DNA of 25,283 nt from Candidatus Poseidoniaceae archaeon (GTDB lineage: Archaea; Thermoplasmatota; Poseidoniia; Poseidoniales; Poseidoniaceae): contig JAPKCL010000011.1 in the NCBI GenBank assembly GCA_028822955.1, positions 1 to 25,283 of the forward strand. The letters are read 5' to 3'. A program made the position numbers and the translations under genes. Of this stretch, positions 15,326 through 22,458 are shown piece after piece; the stretch's first letter is position 1, and the number at the start of each line of letters is the position of its first letter. Below the pieces are notes generated by a model. The model was not told the origin of the DNA. It ran no database searches and saw only the letters and a list, made by a program, of their open reading frames with translations.

Positions 15326-15832
15326 TCATCCCCAAAGATGAGCATCATCGCTGCCTTCGCTCTCTTTCTCCACTTTTTCATGGAGTTTTGAACGTCGCTT
15401 CATATCTGCTCGTTCGAAAGCAAGCAAGCGCTTGTCATCGATGTATGCAGGTCGAGTATGTGCTACTAAGACAATTTGTGCAATGATGTCTCGGGCAATA
15501 TAATGGGTTTGGCCATCTTGCGTCAACAGTTCAATACTGGATTTTCCAGAGGAGAGAAGTCGTCCACGGAGCCAAGTTTCATCATCAGAAATTATCGAAC
15601 GAGCATCAACTAGAATCTCTACGAAATCATCTCTTCGTAGGCCATGGCGTCTTTTTAGCAAATCTCCATTGTGAACATCTACAAATCCCGAAAGATCCGG
15701 AGATCCCATGTCTTCCCAAAGTGGTGTTGCCCAATCGGGTAGTTCGACTCCCTGCTTCTTTTTGTTCGCCATGTACAGTTCACGAGGCGAGGCTACTTGA
15801 ACCCCGCTCTTTGAATCCCATGAAACGAACAT
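15326..15832 (-). CDS. Small protein of unknown function, possible Sm-like beta-barrel
   Basis: I do not recognise this protein (168 residues from 15832). The central part, from FVEILVDARSII through WLRGRLLSS, SIELLTQDG and YIARDIIAQIVLV, alternates like a five-stranded Sm/SH3-type barrel. RDIIAQIVLV sits where the Sm2 motif would be. The C-terminal tail is highly charged (RADMKRRSKLHEKVEKE). An RNA-binding role is an inference from this pattern only. Starts are uncertain: TTG at 15847, ATG at 15832, or ATG at 15772 (MANKKKQG). I chose 15832 because it lies opposite a TATA-like element shared with the divergent NOG1 gene. It heads an operon with PCD and the ferredoxin. Confidence 0.7.
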   Translation of the reverse strand: MFVSWDSKSGVQVASPRELYMANKKKQGVELPDWATPLWEDMGSPDLSGFVDVHNGDLLKRRHGLRRDDFVEILVDARSIISDDETWLRGRLLSSGKSSIELLTQDGQTHYIARDIIAQIVLVAHTRPAYIDDKRLLAFERADMKRRSKLHEKVEKESEGSDDAHLWG

Positions 15833-15860
15833 TGGCCGAATCTTCAACGGATGTCTTCAT

Positions 15861-15868
15861 CAAGTATG
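15861..15868. promoter_or_regulatory. Weak TATA-like element midway between divergent genes
   Basis: CAAGTATG (minus strand CATACTTG) lies midway between ATG 15832 and ATG 15897, about 32 bases from each. This would suit transcripts with very short leaders in both directions. The element is a poor match to the TATA consensus. Confidence 0.25.
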
Positions 15869-15896
15869 GGCCACCGGCTAAGAACGGGGAGAAGGT

Positions 15897-17018
15897 ATGA
15901 AAGTCTCATGGCGCAAACTCCCTACTGTCTTACTTGAAGAAGAAGTTCTTGACAAAGCCTTCTCCAGATCGAAGAAAGCAGCAGACCGAGTCGATGATTC
16001 TGACCGAACCTTTCGAGTCCGTAAACAAATGAATCGAATGGTTCAAACCGCTGCTGATATCATTGCTACAACCTTTCAAGACACCGTCAATACATGGCCA
16101 TCTTTAGACCAATCTCCTCAATTCGATGTTTCAATGATCGATGCATGTGTTGGGTGTGATGATTATCGCCACCATCTCTCCATGCTTCAGTGGGGCGGGA
16201 AGCAGGTTACCAATATCGCAAGTCAGAACAGTAAGAAGATCGTTCGAACTGCGAATACCGAACTCATGCATACTGCTCGGAGAGAAGCTTACGGTCGAAT
16301 TTCTTCGATTTTACGACGAGTCGGCCCCTCTTTGTCATGGTTAAGTGAAGCGCGTGAAACACTCAAGCGCCTTCCTACAGTTGACCACATGCTGCCATGT
16401 ATCGTGGTTTGTGGTGCTCCGAATGTTGGTAAATCCGCTTTCATTTCCGCTTTGAGTTCTGGAAAGATGGAAGTTAACCACTATCCGTTCACAACAAAGC
16501 AAATCCACGTTGGACATTTTATCCACCGCCGTCTTCAATACCAGTTGGTCGATACTCCAGGTCTCTTGGACCGCCCTCTGGAAATGCGTAATGCTATTGA
16601 ATTACAAGCGATTGCAGCATTAGAAAACATCGGTTCATTGGTGCTTTTCCTCATGGATGAAAGTGAAGATTGTGGCACTCCAATCGAAGAACAACAACAT
16701 CTTCTCGAAGATGTTCAAAAACTTCTTCCTGGGACTGACATGATGATTGTAACTTCAAAAGCCGACCTTTTGAAGCCACTACCCGAAAACTGGGATGAAG
16801 TTGTTGCTGCTGAAGATGAATGGCGCGAAGAAGGCTCAACTGGAGAACCAGTCTTACCGCTCTTGTACGACTTGAAAGGACGAGTTACGATGTCTGCAAC
16901 AGAATTTGTTGGCATGGATGCAATGCGATTAGAAATCATTCGTCGAGTTAATCTTGCTCGACCAGTTGACCCAATGGCATTGCCAGACGGTTGGTATCGA
17001 AGAGACCAAGACGATTGA
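15897..17018 (+). CDS. NOG1-family ribosome-assembly GTPase
   Basis: This 373-residue GTPase belongs to the NOG1 branch of the OBG/HflX-like GTPases, which in eukaryotes acts in assembly of the large ribosomal subunit. A helical N-terminal domain (residues 1-160, with KAFSRSKKAADRV and CDDYRHHLSML) precedes the G domain. There, G1 is GAPNVGKS at 173-180, switch I is NHYPFTTKQIHVG and G3 is DTPGLLDRP at 219-227. G4 reads TSKAD at 286-290 instead of the usual NKxD. The RNA-binding C-terminal extension of eukaryotic NOG1 is absent, as usual for archaea. It ends back to back with argS in the palindrome TGATCA. Confidence 0.92.
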   Translation: MKVSWRKLPTVLLEEEVLDKAFSRSKKAADRVDDSDRTFRVRKQMNRMVQTAADIIATTFQDTVNTWPSLDQSPQFDVSMIDACVGCDDYRHHLSMLQWGGKQVTNIASQNSKKIVRTANTELMHTARREAYGRISSILRRVGPSLSWLSEARETLKRLPTVDHMLPCIVVCGAPNVGKSAFISALSSGKMEVNHYPFTTKQIHVGHFIHRRLQYQLVDTPGLLDRPLEMRNAIELQAIAALENIGSLVLFLMDESEDCGTPIEEQQHLLEDVQKLLPGTDMMIVTSKADLLKPLPENWDEVVAAEDEWREEGSTGEPVLPLLYDLKGRVTMSATEFVGMDAMRLEIIRRVNLARPVDPMALPDGWYRRDQDD

Positions 17019-18800
17019 TCACATTTGTTCGATTGGAACAATACCCAAACCTTCCATGCTGGTTCGCATGAGGTTACGAGCAATTTCTGAGAGTTGTAAA
17101 TTGAATACATTGAGTTCTCCATCTTTAAGAATCATACAGTCTCGATAGAAACTGTTGAACGAAGTCGCTAATTGTAGGAGTTGATTTGCAAAGAGATGCG
17201 GACGACGGTCATTGACAGCCTTTGATAACACATCTGAATGAACGCAAATGGTTCGTAGCAACTCGACCATGCCCTTTGGCATCTGTGATGGAATCGGAAT
17301 CTCTTTGTTTGAAATATTCGCTTCGATATCTATGCCTTCTTTTTCACACTTTCGCACTATAGAACATGCCCTAGCATGGCTGTACATCACGAAAGGCGCT
17401 GAGCCACCTTCGAATGCTAATGCTTCTTCCCAACGGAAAGTGAATCCTTTGTCGGGACTGACTTTTATGATGTTAAAACGCACCGCTGAGGTGCCAGCAG
17501 CCTCGGATATAGAGCTGACCAGTTCCTCAGAATAGTCGGGGTGAAGTTCACGTACAACTGCTGCTGCTTGTGCTTGAGCCTCTTCCAGTAAATCATCCAT
17601 ATAGACGACATTGCCCTTTCGAGTTGACATTTTGCCTTCTGGTAATTTGATGAATGAATAAAACAAAACATCAGGAATCTTCTGACCTAACTCAGTCAAC
17701 GTCATACCGACTTGCTTTGCCTGAAGTTTGTGGTCTTCACCGAGAACGTTGATCAGTTGGTCACATTGATTCCATTTCCATATATGGTATGCAATATCTC
17801 TGGTCGCATACAAAGAAGAGCCATCGCCTCTGCGGAAGAAGAATTCTGTTTTACCTTTCAAACCCCGTGCGCCCAAATCCAAAAATTCAGCACCGTTATC
17901 AGCAACTCCATGAATCTCAAAGGTCTTGAATTTCTCCATCAATTTAGCAACATCCCCATTGGTGACGAACATCGACTCCTTGGTAAAAGTGTCAAATGCA
18001 ATTCCAAGCCTTTCTAAGGTGGAAAGCATGCCGTCCAATACCGGTTGGTATGCGTCTTGGAATGCTTGTAACACCTCTTCATCACCGTGTTCGCTTGCGT
18101 GAACCATACGTCCGATTTCGATTTCAATTTCTTCTTTATCTGAACGTTCTTGACGAATTGATTGTGCAGCTTGGTACCATCGAACTCGTTCATGGTCTGC
18201 TTTACCTTGCCACTTTGGATTGACAGGGTCTCTTTGGTCAAGTGTTTGCTCTACTTCTTCAGCGGAAAGATTTGCAAGTGCCCAGGCTAGCACACCCACT
18301 TGCTTCCCCATATCGTCAACGTAGTATTCTGCACGAACATTGTTGCCATGGAGGCGATGTAAACGAACCAGTGTGTCGCCCAATATGGCATTGCGTGCCC
18401 GTCCTACATGGAACGGACCGTTTGGATTGGCTGAAGTGTGTTCAATGAGTATTTGTTGTTCCACGGAAGGCTTTTTGCCGTATGCATCACCGATTCGAAC
18501 ACCATTGTTCATGACTTGATTTGCCAGCCAATGTGGGTCTGCTTTGATGTTGAGGTAACCTGCTACGGCATTGACTTCTCCAAGAGCAGGGTTGCTGGTG
18601 AGTGCTTCCGCAATCTTTTCTGCGATTTCTACCGGAGACTTTCCGAGTTCCTTGGCGAATGGGAAACAAGGTAGCGAGAGGTCACCTTGTGCGTGTTCTC
18701 TCGAACGAACGAGCATGCTTCGCCAATGTTGAGAAGTAACACCGATACTTTGTAGTGCAGTTTCAAGGAGTGGTTCGAGAACGGTTCTGAGCATTTGCAT
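17019..18800 (-). CDS. argS: Arginyl-tRNA synthetase
   Basis: This 593-residue class I enzyme charges tRNA-Arg. The N-terminal additional domain runs to about residue 110. The HIGH motif is HVGR at 131-134 within HTSANPNGPFHVGRARNAILGD, preceded by the family-specific TSANPNGP. The KMSK loop is GKMSTRKGN (389-397). The helical C-terminal anticodon domain ends in the typical EGLGIVPIEQM. The start at 18800 is set by a TGAGGTG Shine-Dalgarno that begins at the upstream aRF1 stop codon, five bases before the ATG, so argS is probably translated by coupling with aRF1. Confidence 0.96.
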   Translation of the reverse strand: MQMLRTVLEPLLETALQSIGVTSQHWRSMLVRSREHAQGDLSLPCFPFAKELGKSPVEIAEKIAEALTSNPALGEVNAVAGYLNIKADPHWLANQVMNNGVRIGDAYGKKPSVEQQILIEHTSANPNGPFHVGRARNAILGDTLVRLHRLHGNNVRAEYYVDDMGKQVGVLAWALANLSAEEVEQTLDQRDPVNPKWQGKADHERVRWYQAAQSIRQERSDKEEIEIEIGRMVHASEHGDEEVLQAFQDAYQPVLDGMLSTLERLGIAFDTFTKESMFVTNGDVAKLMEKFKTFEIHGVADNGAEFLDLGARGLKGKTEFFFRRGDGSSLYATRDIAYHIWKWNQCDQLINVLGEDHKLQAKQVGMTLTELGQKIPDVLFYSFIKLPEGKMSTRKGNVVYMDDLLEEAQAQAAAVVRELHPDYSEELVSSISEAAGTSAVRFNIIKVSPDKGFTFRWEEALAFEGGSAPFVMYSHARACSIVRKCEKEGIDIEANISNKEIPIPSQMPKGMVELLRTICVHSDVLSKAVNDRRPHLFANQLLQLATSFNSFYRDCMILKDGELNVFNLQLSEIARNLMRTSMEGLGIVPIEQM

Positions 18801-18805
18801 GGAAA

Positions 18806-18812
18806 CACCTCA
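18806..18812 (-). promoter_or_regulatory. Shine-Dalgarno of argS formed by the aRF1 stop codon
   Basis: The minus strand reads TGAGGTG, then TTTCC, then the argS ATG; TGA is the aRF1 stop codon. The arrangement confirms the argS start and predicts termination-reinitiation coupling. Confidence 0.75.
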
Positions 18813-20072
18813 CATCATCGGATAGCGGCAAATGCCAGCAAGCCCGCCAAATCCAAGAAGTAATTGCGAGCCTTCTTCGGTATCGACTGATATATAGATT
18901 ATTTCAGTATTACTTTTAGCCGCTAGCACTCCAAGTTCATCAATCAGTGAAACGTTCTTCAATTCTTTTGCACTGTCGCCTGATGCTTTACATGAAGGGC
19001 AATCAGGTAATGCTTCCATCCGGCCTACGCTTGAAGTCCACTCGTGCTTACATGAGCCACATTCCAAAGTAATCGAATTCTTTCGCAAACCTTCTGAAAC
19101 CAATAATCGGCCAACAGCCCCTTGTTCAAGTGCTTCACGTATCATCTTCTCACCGTAGGTTGCTTTTGGTGCAGGTTTGACAAGTTCGCTTAGGAAGGCA
19201 TTCATGGTTTGGCGCTCTGCATCAAGTTCAATTTCGCCCATCATCGATCCTGCGTTCTCGACTAATTCTCGAACGCCACTGTCGTTTGAGTAACCAACGT
19301 CAAAAGTAGTCTTTGCGATTTTCTTGACGATTTCGTGGTGGAAGTAATCATTTTTGACAACGAAATCTTTGGTAGCGCCTGGGCCGCCGACAATAATTGC
19401 CTGAATGTTCTCTAAGTTTGGCAACCAGTACGAGGAAGCATGTTCAGATGCTCTCTTGAAGAAATTATGTGCCGCTTCTTCAATTAACCGTTCGAAACGT
19501 TGAGCAGATTGACCACCTTGTCGGTGTTTACCCATGATGTTGGACACCAAGTGCTCTTGAACGTGAATTCTCTTTCCTGATGCAATACCAAATGCAGCTT
19601 CTGAACGGTCAATGACAAACAGGCCGTATGATTTCTTATCGACCAGCATATCTTCCAGTTGCGTCAATTCAAACACTGAATCGCATCGGTATCTGAATGA
19701 AATCAACGGTTGTGGAGGTTCTTCAATGACGACGTTTATCATTCGGTTTTTGTTGTTTCCGATAATGATTGAACCAACAAACAGTGCAATGCCATGCTCT
19801 CCTGCATTTTTGTATTTGGAAAGTGTTGAAAGAGCAGATTCAATAGCACCTTGAACGTTTTTCCTTGTTCCTTTCGATTTGATGTTAGCAGCCTGCCCGT
19901 GTTCGTTTTGAAGCAAGGAGCGAGCATCGGAAACCTGTCGCTCTGGTGGGATGATAATAGTCACTAATTCAGTCCCAAATCCTTTCATTTCTCGCAAATC
20001 TTCGAGAGCGATTTTCAAACGAAGTCGTCGCGTTGCGAGAACTGCATCATCTGACATAGGAGTTGGCCTCAT
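18810..20072 (-). CDS. prf1: Peptide chain release factor aRF1
   Basis: This 420-residue protein is the archaeal class 1 release factor that reads all three stop codons and triggers peptide release. Domain 1 has the stop-decoding motifs NIKS at 63-66 and YRCDSVF (128-134, the YxCxxxF motif). Domain 2 has the catalytic GGQ at 186-188 in KHRQGGQSAQRFERL, then the conserved GGPGATKDF. Domain 3 contains a zinc ribbon (CGSCKHEW and CPSC). The ATG at 20072 is used here; an ATG at 20057 five codons later would also make a complete domain 1. It is the first gene of the operon with argS and diverges from pyrH. Confidence 0.96.
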   Translation of the reverse strand: MRPTPMSDDAVLATRRLRLKIALEDLREMKGFGTELVTIIIPPERQVSDARSLLQNEHGQAANIKSKGTRKNVQGAIESALSTLSKYKNAGEHGIALFVGSIIIGNNKNRMINVVIEEPPQPLISFRYRCDSVFELTQLEDMLVDKKSYGLFVIDRSEAAFGIASGKRIHVQEHLVSNIMGKHRQGGQSAQRFERLIEEAAHNFFKRASEHASSYWLPNLENIQAIIVGGPGATKDFVVKNDYFHHEIVKKIAKTTFDVGYSNDSGVRELVENAGSMMGEIELDAERQTMNAFLSELVKPAPKATYGEKMIREALEQGAVGRLLVSEGLRKNSITLECGSCKHEWTSSVGRMEALPDCPSCKASGDSAKELKNVSLIDELGVLAAKSNTEIIYISVDTEEGSQLLLGFGGLAGICRYPMM

Positions 20073-20102
20073 TTCAATGGCATGGTTGAGGGGTCTTCAA
20101 CT

Positions 20103-20111
20103 CTCTTATGC
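20103..20111 (-). promoter_or_regulatory. TATA-like element upstream of aRF1
   Basis: The minus strand reads GCATAAGAG, centred about 35 bases before the aRF1 ATG at 20072. This predicts a transcript with a leader of roughly ten bases. It is the best AT-rich candidate in the 137-base divergent gap. Confidence 0.3.
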
Positions 20112-20209
20112 TGTTCAATCGTTTCCTTTCACATTTCACCTCGGTTGATGACCGTAACTCTGTGTTCAAGGGGGATAGTCTCAAAGTATGGAGGCGTAAG
20201 GAGTGTTTG

Positions 20210-20914
20210 ATGACCCGTCGTCAAGTCGTTGCTTTGGGAGGTAGCCTCCTGCGCCCTGAAGAGTCTGAGCAACGCACAGCGTGGTTTGGACAAATCCGAC
20301 AACTTGCAGTACACATTGAGGGTAATGGTCGCCATCTTGGGATTGTTGTTGGCGGTGGCCTTCCTGCACGTGAAGGAATTGAACTGGCCAAGACAATGCT
20401 CAATGACAGTCATCGTCTTGACGAAGTTGGAATTGCTGCAACTCGCCTAAATGCAACCATTATTCAACAAATTCTTCTCGACATCGGTATCGATGTCGCC
20501 CCAGTAATACCAACGACTACAGAACAAGCCGCAGAACTTCTCGCAAAGCACCATTTGGTCATCATGGGTGGAACGACACCCGGCCATACAACTGATGCAG
20601 TTGCCGTCGCCTTTGCTCGTGATGCTGGTGCTGGGCACTGTATTATCGCCACGAATGTGAGCCATGTTTTTGACAAGGACCCTCGAGAGCATGAAGATGC
20701 TCAATCTTTCAGTTCAATGACGTTTGATCAACTCGCAGAAATTACTGGTATCGATGAACCTCTCGCACCGGGTGCATCTGCAGTTATTGACCCCATTGCG
20801 GTTGGGTGGGCGAAGAAAGCCGCCATTACTCTAGCTGTCCTTGATGGGCGAAATGTGCTCATTTTAGAAGAAGCATTAGACGGGAAGTCATTCGAAGGAA
20901 CGCTCATTCAATGA
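20210..20914 (+). CDS. pyrH: UMP kinase, archaeal PyrH type
   Basis: This 234-residue amino-acid-kinase-fold enzyme phosphorylates UMP to UDP in pyrimidine nucleotide synthesis. The phosphate-binding start VVALGGSLL and VVGGGLPAREGIELAK are followed by the archaeal signature DEVGIAATRLNATIIQQILL. MGGTTPGHTTDAVAVAFA and ATNVSHVFDKDPREH come next, the latter being the nucleotide-binding region. The ATG at 20210 directly precedes TRRQVVALGGS, as the family requires, and has AAGGAG eight bases upstream; a longer frame from 20108 would add a poor N-terminus. With carAB it gives two points of the pyrimidine pathway in the window, on separate transcripts. Confidence 0.94.
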   Translation: MTRRQVVALGGSLLRPEESEQRTAWFGQIRQLAVHIEGNGRHLGIVVGGGLPAREGIELAKTMLNDSHRLDEVGIAATRLNATIIQQILLDIGIDVAPVIPTTTEQAAELLAKHHLVIMGGTTPGHTTDAVAVAFARDAGAGHCIIATNVSHVFDKDPREHEDAQSFSSMTFDQLAEITGIDEPLAPGASAVIDPIAVGWAKKAAITLAVLDGRNVLILEEALDGKSFEGTLIQ

Positions 20915-20919
20915 GGTGG
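20912..20919 (+). promoter_or_regulatory. Shine-Dalgarno of the DUF2116 gene formed by the pyrH stop codon
   Basis: TGAGGTGG, with TGA being the pyrH stop, stands four bases before the next ATG at 20924. This fixes that start and implies coupled translation. Confidence 0.75.
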
Positions 20920-20923
20920 AATT

Positions 20924-21205
20924 ATGGTAGATGCAAATAAAGTAAAGGAAAACCTTGCCAAAATGGGTAATAAAGCTCGAAATACTCTCGCTTCAGGTAA
21001 AGTCCAGCCTCACAAGCATTGCAGAATCTGTTTTACCCCGATTAAATTATCATCAGAGCCGAGGGTGTGTAAAGACCAGGCTTGCATCGATAAGAACGGC
21101 CGTGATGAGCGAAACCAAAAACAGATGCGTATCTGGATGTTTGTCTTCCTTGCCTTATTCGCTTTCAGTTTTGTCGGCCCAATCGTTCTCCGTTCCATCT
21201 TTTGA
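20924..21205 (+). CDS. Small zinc-ribbon membrane protein (DUF2116-like)
   Basis: This 93-residue protein has a basic N-terminal helix, a zinc ribbon with HKHCRIC (Cys 33 and 36) and CKDQAC (Cys 49 and 54), a charged stretch (GRDERNQKQ) and one C-terminal transmembrane helix at about 69-90. The HCxxC...CxxxxC spacing with a C-terminal helix matches the small archaeal DUF2116 zinc-ribbon proteins; their function is unknown. It is translationally coupled to pyrH. Its last 51 bases, which encode most of the membrane helix, overlap the 3' end of an opposing zinc-ribbon gene. Confidence 0.8.
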   Translation: MVDANKVKENLAKMGNKARNTLASGKVQPHKHCRICFTPIKLSSEPRVCKDQACIDKNGRDERNQKQMRIWMFVFLALFAFSFVGPIVLRSIF

Positions 21206-21724
21206 ACCGAGTGCTGATTTTCTTCTAAATTCGTCAAGCATCTCTTGAGGTTCTTTTTCTCCGAGCGAGTCAACCTTTGAGATCGCTTTCATTTGGTCTC
21301 CAAGTTTGAACAACTCACTAAACGCTTCATCGATATTCTGAACTTGTTTCAAGAATCGAATCGGTGGCCATCCACAATCGATGACGCCAGGTTCGAGTGT
21401 ACTTTCTTCAACCCAAGCCGCACAAGCATCACCGTGGCAGAGTGCTGAGAAATTATCTAAATCCATCCAGAAAGTTCGGCGACCACAGACAGGGCAATCC
21501 TTGCATTCCATTGTTGAGAGTACATTTACCCCGTTTTCCCCAATAACATCGATGTCCCATACAACAACTGTCGAAGAGATGAGTAACATTTGGTCACTCT
21601 TTTTGAGAAAAGTTCGGAGGACCTGCCACGCCGTTTCTTCGCTTGAAAAGCATCCAAGTGCCAGAGAGTTGCCGCCTTCTTCTACGACTGAAGCAACATA
21701 GACACGCTGGACTTCATCGGCCAT
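21155..21724 (-). CDS. Zinc-ribbon protein of unknown function
   Basis: I do not recognise this 189-residue protein. The first 65 residues look like a small alpha-beta domain (VYVASVVEEGGNSLALG, FSSEETAWQVL, VVVWDIDVIGE). A zinc-ribbon-like segment follows, with Cys 74, 77 and 80 in CKDCPVC and Cys 96 and 101 in CHGDAC. The tail is helical and highly charged (DSLGEKEPQEMLDEFRRK) and is probably disordered at the end. The last 17 codons overlap the coding region of the convergent DUF2116-like gene. It is the last gene of the minus-strand block and follows folB by 36 bases, with no clear Shine-Dalgarno before its ATG. Confidence 0.7.
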   Translation of the reverse strand: MADEVQRVYVASVVEEGGNSLALGCFSSEETAWQVLRTFLKKSDQMLLISSTVVVWDIDVIGENGVNVLSTMECKDCPVCGRRTFWMDLDNFSALCHGDACAAWVEESTLEPGVIDCGWPPIRFLKQVQNIDEAFSELFKLGDQMKAISKVDSLGEKEPQEMLDEFRRKSALGSKDGTENDWADKTESE

Positions 21725-21760
21725 AGCATGTCGTGGATGTTGTTGGGTTTCAAGCCTCGC

Positions 21761-22123
21761 TCAGTTTCGGGTCCATTCGAGTTCAACAACAGCCAAGCCA
21801 CCTGGGTGCGGGAGAGGGGCTTCTGGCTTTTCGATACGGACATGTAATGTTTGGACTTGAGACTTGACACAGAGTTCATCGACGACCTTTTTAGCCATTG
21901 TTTCCATCAGAAGAATTGGCTTTTCTGATTGTAACATCACTTTGTCAATTGCGATTTGAATATCGGCATAATTCAATGTTTGATCGAGTTTTTCTTCGAT
22001 TTGTGAATTACCAAGTGTTGCCCAGACGCTGTACACGAATGGTTGGTCATGTTCATGCTCGTGCGAATAATAGCCATGTTTCGCCATCACGGTATAGGAC
22101 TCTAAAGCAACACGAATCGTCAT
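21761..22123 (-). CDS. folB: Dihydroneopterin aldolase
   Basis: This 120-residue enzyme should cleave 7,8-dihydroneopterin to 6-hydroxymethyl-7,8-dihydropterin, the step that provides the FolP substrate (after pyrophosphorylation). Family motifs are in order: an N-terminal AKHGYYSHEHEHDQPF (HG plus acidic residue), LNYADIQIAIDKVM, the active-site helix LLMETMAKKVVDEL and VRIEKPEAPL with the catalytic lysine. This is the bacterial FolB family, not the archaeal MptD. It is coupled to the parvulin gene upstream through a Shine-Dalgarno that begins at that gene's stop codon. Confidence 0.92.
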   Translation of the reverse strand: MTIRVALESYTVMAKHGYYSHEHEHDQPFVYSVWATLGNSQIEEKLDQTLNYADIQIAIDKVMLQSEKPILLMETMAKKVVDELCVKSQVQTLHVRIEKPEAPLPHPGGLAVVELEWTRN

Positions 22124-22127
22124 AGAA

Positions 22128-22134
22128 CCACCTA
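22128..22134 (-). promoter_or_regulatory. Shine-Dalgarno of folB formed by the parvulin stop codon
   Basis: The minus strand reads TAGGTGG four bases before the folB ATG; TAG is the stop of the upstream parvulin gene. It supports the start at 22123. Confidence 0.7.
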
Positions 22135-22419
22135 CTCGTCGCGCTCATGAACCCAAATCAAATGGTATCCAAATTGAGTTTTGACTGGTTCAGATACTGA
22201 AGCAACAGGCATTGTCCATACTGCTTCCTCGAATTCACGAACCATCTGGCCCTTACGGAACCAACCGAGGTCTCCACCTTTTTGACTTGAAGGGCAGGTA
22301 CTTTTTTTCCGAGCAAGTTTCTGAAAATCTTTCAACTTCTCAACCTTCTCTTTGATTTGGACAGCTTCTGACTTTGAAGTCACAAGAATGTGAGATGCCC
22401 ATGCGCTTGGAGCGACCAT
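22132..22419 (-). CDS. Parvulin-type peptidyl-prolyl isomerase
   Basis: This 95-residue protein is a minimal stand-alone parvulin domain that catalyses prolyl cis-trans isomerisation. It shows the family pattern ASHILV (substrate-binding His), FQKLARKKSTCPSS, GGDLGWFRKGQMVREFEEAVW, SEPVKTQFGYHLIWV with the catalytic-region FGYHLI. It has no signal peptide, so it should be cytoplasmic, as are the small archaeal parvulins. It lies directly downstream of the SAP-M28 peptidase gene (39-base gap) and upstream of folB; a folding role for the membrane peptidase is possible but not shown by the sequence. Confidence 0.93.
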   Translation of the reverse strand: MVAPSAWASHILVTSKSEAVQIKEKVEKLKDFQKLARKKSTCPSSQKGGDLGWFRKGQMVREFEEAVWTMPVASVSEPVKTQFGYHLIWVHERDE

Positions 22420-22458
22420 GTTCCTACCTGCTGGCTTCAGTTATTGAAACTCTCGCCA

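Noticed and set aside
16715..17122. 135-codon frame antisense to NOG1 and overlapping argS
   Set aside because: It spans two well-supported genes and has low-complexity Ser-rich composition, typical of a shadow frame.
20108..20209. N-terminal extension of UMP kinase
   Set aside because: The added residues do not resemble the family, and the ATG at 20210 has its own AAGGAG and places the phosphate-binding loop at the usual distance.
20073..20209. Possible small RNA in the aRF1-pyrH gap
   Set aside because: No stable stem, tRNA-like fold or clear promoter-terminator pair could be seen; it is adequately explained as a divergent promoter region.
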